A stretch of DNA of 6,040 bases from the NCBI GenBank assembly GCA_007131465.1, contig SLQN01000576.1:1-6040 (forward strand), read 5' to 3'. The stretch is from Paracoccaceae bacterium (GTDB lineage Bacteria > Pseudomonadota > Alphaproteobacteria > Rhodobacterales > Rhodobacteraceae). The position numbers were made by a program, and so were the translations under genes. Positions within the stretch are counted from its first letter, which is position 1. Every line of letters begins with the position of its first letter. Below, piece after piece: positions 6,040 to 6,040 of this stretch. The notes beneath the pieces were generated by a model. It was not told the DNA's origin. It ran no database searches and worked only from the letters and a program-made list of their open reading frames with translations.

Positions 6040-6040
6040 C

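Overview
The window is GC-rich, densely packed bacterial chromosome and looks like an alphaproteobacterium of the order Rhodobacterales. The evidence is strong G/C preference at third codon positions, an ArgF and a DusA that match alphaproteobacterial forms, and a divergent pair of genes that I recognise as the DUF6456 and DUF6477 families, which I know mainly from Rhodobacteraceae. No tRNA, rRNA, CRISPR array, insertion sequence, integrase or phage gene is visible. No gap between genes exceeds about 200 bases.

Left half (1-3669, all plus strand): argF (ornithine carbamoyltransferase, missing only its first few codons at the window edge), then a small SAM-dependent methyltransferase of the Methyltransf_24 type, then a YheS-like ABC-F ATPase that probably acts on ribosomes. 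Gaps of 112 and 73 bases separate them. Each gap holds short GC-rich stem-loops without T-runs, so the three may be partly co-transcribed, but nothing shows a shared function.

Right half (3677-6040): a minus-strand gene for a putative DNA-binding protein (N-terminal helix-turn-helix, a likely winged helix, C-terminal DUF6456) and a plus-strand gene for a small helical DUF6477 protein diverge from a 197-base AT-richer intergenic region. That region carries a near-consensus CtrA-type box, TTAC-N7-TTAACCAT, and a second inverted half-site, ATGGTTAC. A minus-strand dusA (tRNA-dihydrouridine synthase A, N-terminus beyond the window) closes the region. Its stop codon overlaps the DUF6477 gene tail to tail by 9 bases, inside a 7-bp stem-loop.

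Most of the window is ordinary housekeeping sequence. The part most worth following is the DUF6456/DUF6477 pair: two uncharacterised, apparently lineage-restricted proteins sharing a promoter region that may answer to the cell-cycle and lifestyle regulator CtrA. The family names come from recognition of conserved sequence, not from a search, and the CtrA link is inference from motif matching.
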